Assembly (NCBI RefSeq): GCF_020382885.2
Contig: NC_058501.1
Span: 11,567,501-11,631,500, forward strand
Direction: 5' to 3'
DNA from: Scatophagus argus
Lineage: Eukaryota; Chordata; Actinopteri; Scatophagidae
DNA: 64,000 nucleotides
In this document: positions 59,738-64,000 of the stretch, in pieces
Layout of the letters: each line of letters begins with the position of its first letter
How positions within the stretch are numbered: position 1 is the first letter of the stretch
Program-made: the position numbers and the translations under genes
The notes under the pieces: model-generated
Database searches by the model: none
Told to the model about the DNA's origin: nothing
What the model saw: the letters and a program-made list of their open reading frames with translations, nothing else

Positions 59738-61588
59738 AATCAAGGCTGCCCGACATGACCAAACCTGAAAACACAGAAACTAGCAACAGATTCCTTGATT
59801 ATATTACCTGACCAAGTATTATAAAACTCAGAGGCCTTTTAATAGGATCTGTTTCAAGATGTTATCTGTTTTAAAACAAAACCAATTTTCCCTGTTCAGA
59901 TGAAACAATGCAATAAACAACTTCAGATTTTGTTTGACTGAAGTCATAATCTGGATGCCAACATCATCAACATAATACCATATATTAAAAATATGTCTGT
60001 CAGTGGTATTAACATTGACAGCAGACCTGAATTATCCAGCAACAGCTTGAGATTTTACCATGTGACTCATCTCTAATCAGAGGAAATCAGATTCTGTCAG
60101 CTGATCAGCCCATTAAATGATGTGCGTTTGTTACAAGTTATCCTGTCTTCACAGCAAAACCAGTTAATGTGATACTATGATGTTGTTTCAGTAGAAAATA
60201 TTAACTTTGGTCAGAAAATCTGGAGCATTTTGTCTAGTCAGTGTGTTAGAAATTTCTGGAGTTAAAGTGTAAATCAGTTCCATTCAGTTGTAAAATAGGC
60301 TAATAAACAATTTAATAAACCTGTTCTTATCCAGTGTTTCTTTATATAAATGTTGTAAAATCTGGTTGATCCTTTTGTATCACTGAAGTTCAACAAATAA
60401 CTAAAGACACAATTTTATAGTCTCATTACAGGTTTATTGGTTATAAAAGCGAACAAATTATAAAATAAATAAGTTCATACTGTACTTAAGGGTGTGGTAG
60501 TGAGACACAGTCCTTATTAAGACTGTTCAAGTTTAAACTTCAAATAAACCAGGGCCTGCTCACTCAACTTTCTTAACTTGTAGTTTTAGTGTGTGGTCTG
60601 GGGAGGGCGGGTGGGCAGGGGGGGGATCAGACTGCAGTGCAGGAGGGGTCCAGTCCTTACTGGTTTTATTGAGAGGTCCCTGGCTGTTTGGAATAATAAC
60701 TGGATCCAGGTTTCACTATGGCAAGAGGTCAGAGGTCAACCAGTGAATAAAGGCTTCCACAGTGAGCAGGCCCGACTTTGCATAAGAACAATAAATGAAA
60801 CCAACAACCCAAAACAGTCCTGGTCCATTTTGTAGCAACAGAAAGAAATATTGCAAGTAATCTAATGGCAGCCAGACCTTCTCTGAACAAAAAACAGTTT
60901 TAAAAATCAATACGTTATTGTGTTCCACAGTGTTAAGATAAAATTAACATAAATTTGATCCAATCTGCTTCTATAGTCAATTTAGGGGAATTAACAGAAG
61001 CAACTCAACACAATACGGAGAAAATCACTTCAAAAACATTTCATGTTCCTTTACACACTGAAGTAAAGGTGGGGCAATCTTGATTCGTCATTATAAAAAG
61101 CAGCCTGTACAAATATTGCCGGCTCATCATCCTCGGTTTGGATTGTAAAATAAACTAGCTAGTTACACACAGCCAAAACAAGATGCACATGTCCGGTTAC
61201 ACGCTCAACGGTTGGCTCAAAGGACACATGCAGCTTCACGCCAAAAAGAAGGGTTTCAGTCCTGAAATCAACTGTGAGATGGTGAGAAACGGCTCTTACC
61301 TTTACATTACCACTGGACGATGCTAACATAGATCAGGCACTTCTTGGACCCCCCCTCTTACAGAGATAACGTACAAGAGTCCACAGAGCTATTTACATTG
61401 TTTCACCGGGTGGAGGAAACCACTGGATACACAGGCGGGGCGGAGAGGGGGTGGGGGTCTCACCACAGTTTCAGATTGGGGGGGACAATGTGTGTGCGTG
61501 CTTGTCAGTGTCTGATTTGTTTATGTGTGTGTGTGTGTTGTGTTGTGACGTGCAGGGCTCAAGCACTTTAGGTGAGTCCATCTATCTT
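59738..61588. other. Convergent 3'UTRs of mrpl13 and the right-hand minus-strand gene
   Basis: mrpl13 sequence ends soon after AATAAA at about 59911. On the other strand TTTATT at 60433-60438 (AATAAA in minus orientation) suggests that the gene with its stop at 61589 has a 3'UTR of about 1.15 kb. No coding exon was found in between. Confidence 0.5.
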
Positions 61589-61905
61589 CTAAAGTCCTCC
61601 CTCCTCACTCTCTTTCAAGACAACATCACGCGGAAACCTCCTGGCGACGCCCGGTGACCTCAGCTCCGTGTCCTCAGAGTTGGTGGGGCTTGAGCGGTAA
61701 CCATGTTGGCCGTGGGCCAACTGGGAGGGATATTGGGGGTAGTACTGAGGGGGGTAACCACGGTAATAGGGGTCCTGCTCTTCCTCTCCCTCCTCCTCCT
61801 CATCTTCGCTTTCTTGGTCGTTGTTGTACGCCACTGCAGCAGGATTGTAAGGCCGGTTGTAGGGCTGGTTGTAGGGCTGGTAGCCTCCGTGAGGGAGGGG
61901 TTGGA
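61589..61905 (-). CDS. Terminal coding exon of an unidentified gene (col14a1 candidate by gene order)
   Basis: A 105-codon exon starts after a strong acceptor (CCTTCACCTCAG) in phase 1 and ends at a TGA. Its product is low-complexity: QPYNQPYNRPYNP, an acidic run with ESEDEEEEGEEEQ, then YYRGYPPQYYPQYP, and a tail ELRSPGVARRFPRD ending in SEEGGL. No transmembrane or enzymatic motif is visible. Upstream exons were not identified in 61906-64000, so the preceding intron is at least 2 kb or an exon was missed. In human, COL14A1 is the tail-to-tail neighbour of MRPL13; the same arrangement here makes the C-terminus of a col14a1 orthologue possible, but no Gly-X-Y repeat is seen to support it. Confidence 0.5.
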
Positions 61906-64000
61906 CTGAGGTGAAGGGAATAACTAGGGTCAGTTTGAGTGAATGTTTTCGGACCAATGCAGCTAAAATAAAACCACCACTGTGCATGAGCATGGCGGGA
62001 AGTTAAGGCGGACTTTGAGACTACAACCATGTGAAATGCCACCACCAGTCAAAAGCAACAAGGAAGCAATACACTGTTAAAGGGTTAAAAACAAAAAGTT
62101 GCACAAGCAGCTCTGGGACCTATGATAGTGTCTGAAAGACCGGGTTAATGAGGAAATGGGTTAATGCAATTGACTAGTCTGTTTTGGATCATTTTTTGCA
62201 GAAATAAAATAATCACATCTGCATCACATTAGAGTTATGAAGCTTAGATTCATGCCCAGTTTACGGTATATGAGATGTACAGATTGAGGGATTGTTCAGT
62301 AACGAATACAGCCAAATGCAATTCATCCCTATTTATCTGATCCATCAGACTTTGAAAGATGAAATTAACTTTGAAGGAACTTGAGCTGGAAGAGGAGGCT
62401 CCTGCAGCAAAGCTTTGCGCACATGAGCATTTGTTGGCAGATGGCACTGGGATCAGTGGTGGTGATCCTCAACAGCAGTGTCAGGGTTTGGCTTGGTCTC
62501 ATGGGAAGGTAAGCAAATCTCTTTTTGTCTCAGAGAATGTCAAATGATGACATGATCAGATTAACCATTCAGGTCTATCGAGAAAGTCAGCTGATAGCAC
62601 AAATTAATCAAATCTCTGATCACACTAAAGAAGCACAGAGCATCATGTGGGTACAGACAGAAAATCTGGTGTATTTCTGAAACTGTACACCAGACCGCAG
62701 TGAGGGCACAAACGTGCCTTAAATGACCTGTTCTATTATAGAGGCACATTGCTGTTAAACTTGGTGGTGAATGATGATGGTGAATTGAGATCTTCAGGCT
62801 GTTAGATCTTTCAAAACATCAACATAATTTTATAGAAAATCCTGAAGAAAATGTGTTGGTTGCAAAAGCAGTCTCAGAAAAGAAGGGCTCTGAGGAAACT
62901 AAATTTAAAAACCGCTGCTGCAGGGATTAGAGGTTAAACACCAGGAGTAATTATCCGTCCCAAGAAATATGGAGGTCTTGAAGGGATAATTTATCAATTT
63001 CCTCAGTTTCTAGTCTTATGTACAGGGCACACAGGGAGGGATGGAGGGAGAGTGAGCACAGGAGGAGTAGGAGAAGGAGGACAGGAGGATGGTCGGAGAA
63101 TGCTCCTCAGTAATCATTCCCATAGTCCTGTTGAACTTTAGTCACAAACAGGAAGAGAGAGAGAGGGAGGGGAACACAGGAAGAGAGAAGATGTTACCTC
63201 ATATCAGGGAGAAAACCCATTGACACCAAAGAGTTAAACCTCTCAAACGGCACTGAGAGAACGTCACCAGCTGTTGTGGGTTGCGGTTTGGAGGTAAAAG
63301 AATTAGTCCTGGAATCTGCTTCTCTCTTTGAGAGGATGACACAAACCCTGAGTAATTTGTAGAATAAATTAACTTCAAATAAATATTGAGACATTCATGT
63401 GAAATGTTTGGAAAGAGGGAAAATGTGTCAGATCTCTATTTCTCTTTCTGTACATGAGAAAGCACAAATAAAGATATCTAACACAGAAATCAACAAGATT
63501 ATACCAAGAAAAACATGCATCCTGGGTTATACTGAACCAAACATTGCGAGATCAGCCACTTGATAACAGTGTACCACATAGCAAATACTTATTTCAGTTT
63601 GAATAAAGTATGAATTTTGGTGAATTAAATTTTAAGAAATAACACCTATGGTATGAAGATATTAAACAGCTAATGACACTTAGGGGGCTCTTACTATTTT
63701 CCCTCCAAACCAAAATGAGACAGAGGCCTTTTATTTGTACTTATGGCTGCATGAAACGCTTTAAAAAATATGGCTCGACATTTTAGGAAATCATTTGGTT
63801 TCTTTCCGAGAAATAGATGAGAAGATCTATAACACTTTGGTGCCTGATTGTTTAACATGAAGCTACAGCCAGGAGGTGATTAACTCAGGTTAGCATAATG
63901 ACTGAAAGGTCTAGCTCTGCCCAAAAAACTGTTGCTTTGAAGAGCAGGATGCAAGATATTTATATCATGACATACAGTTCCAAGATGCACTTCATGATCA
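61906..64000. other. Upstream intron of the unidentified minus-strand gene
   Basis: No convincing exon was found. On the minus strand at about 63145-63105 a short frame after a pyrimidine tract reads VTKVQQDYGNDY then a stop, which could be an alternative last exon, but nothing else supports it. The rest is AT-rich with purine-rich tracts near 63020-63170. Confidence 0.4.

Overview
This looks like a teleost fish nuclear genome segment. The genes are multi-exon with GT-AG introns, intergenic DNA is AT-rich and full of microsatellites and fish-type dispersed repeats, and the proteins read as vertebrate orthologues. Exon borders below come from reading frames, splice motifs and remembered human family sequences; no alignment was run.

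Layout, left to right. (1) 1-1111, minus: 5' end of an integrin beta-like gene that has the PSI domain and hybrid-domain pieces but no room for the beta-I domain. (2) 2104-5974, plus: the 3' two thirds of mrs2, the mitochondrial Mg2+ channel, with its 5' exons absent from the window. (3) 10155-17465, plus: complete sdc2 (syndecan-2) with a long 3'UTR to about 20.5 kb. (4) 23486-44403, plus: complete cpq (carboxypeptidase Q) in ten coding exons; the sdc2-cpq tandem order matches human 8q22. (5) Inside the 12.8 kb last intron of cpq, on the opposite strand, sit two related multi-exon genes. One (39939-43214) encodes a THAP-type protein with one intact and one degenerate zinc module. The other (32534-38517) has a different N-terminus, a serially duplicated exon array and the same C-terminal module. 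(6) 46749-50338, minus: dscc1, complete, sharing a 503 bp head-to-head promoter region with (7) mrpl13, 50842-59737, plus, complete. (8) 61589-61905, minus: terminal coding exon of an unidentified gene convergent with mrpl13; by human gene order col14a1 is a candidate, but the sequence does not prove it.

The window joins a gene whose human orthologue lies on chromosome 6 (mrs2) with genes from human 8q22 (sdc2, cpq) and 8q24 (dscc1, mrpl13). The conserved genes have unrelated housekeeping or surface roles: Mg2+ import, heparan sulfate proteoglycan, dipeptide hydrolysis, cohesion/replication clamp loading, mitochondrial translation.

The most novel material is the nested THAP-type pair in cpq with its array of near-identical in-phase exons, a relict exon and a triplicated 21 bp promoter repeat, followed by the beta-I-less integrin beta gene. 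The rest is introns, 3'UTRs and repeats: a decayed L1-like LINE, a LINE 3' fragment, several dispersed fish repeats, microsatellites and two perfect hairpins.
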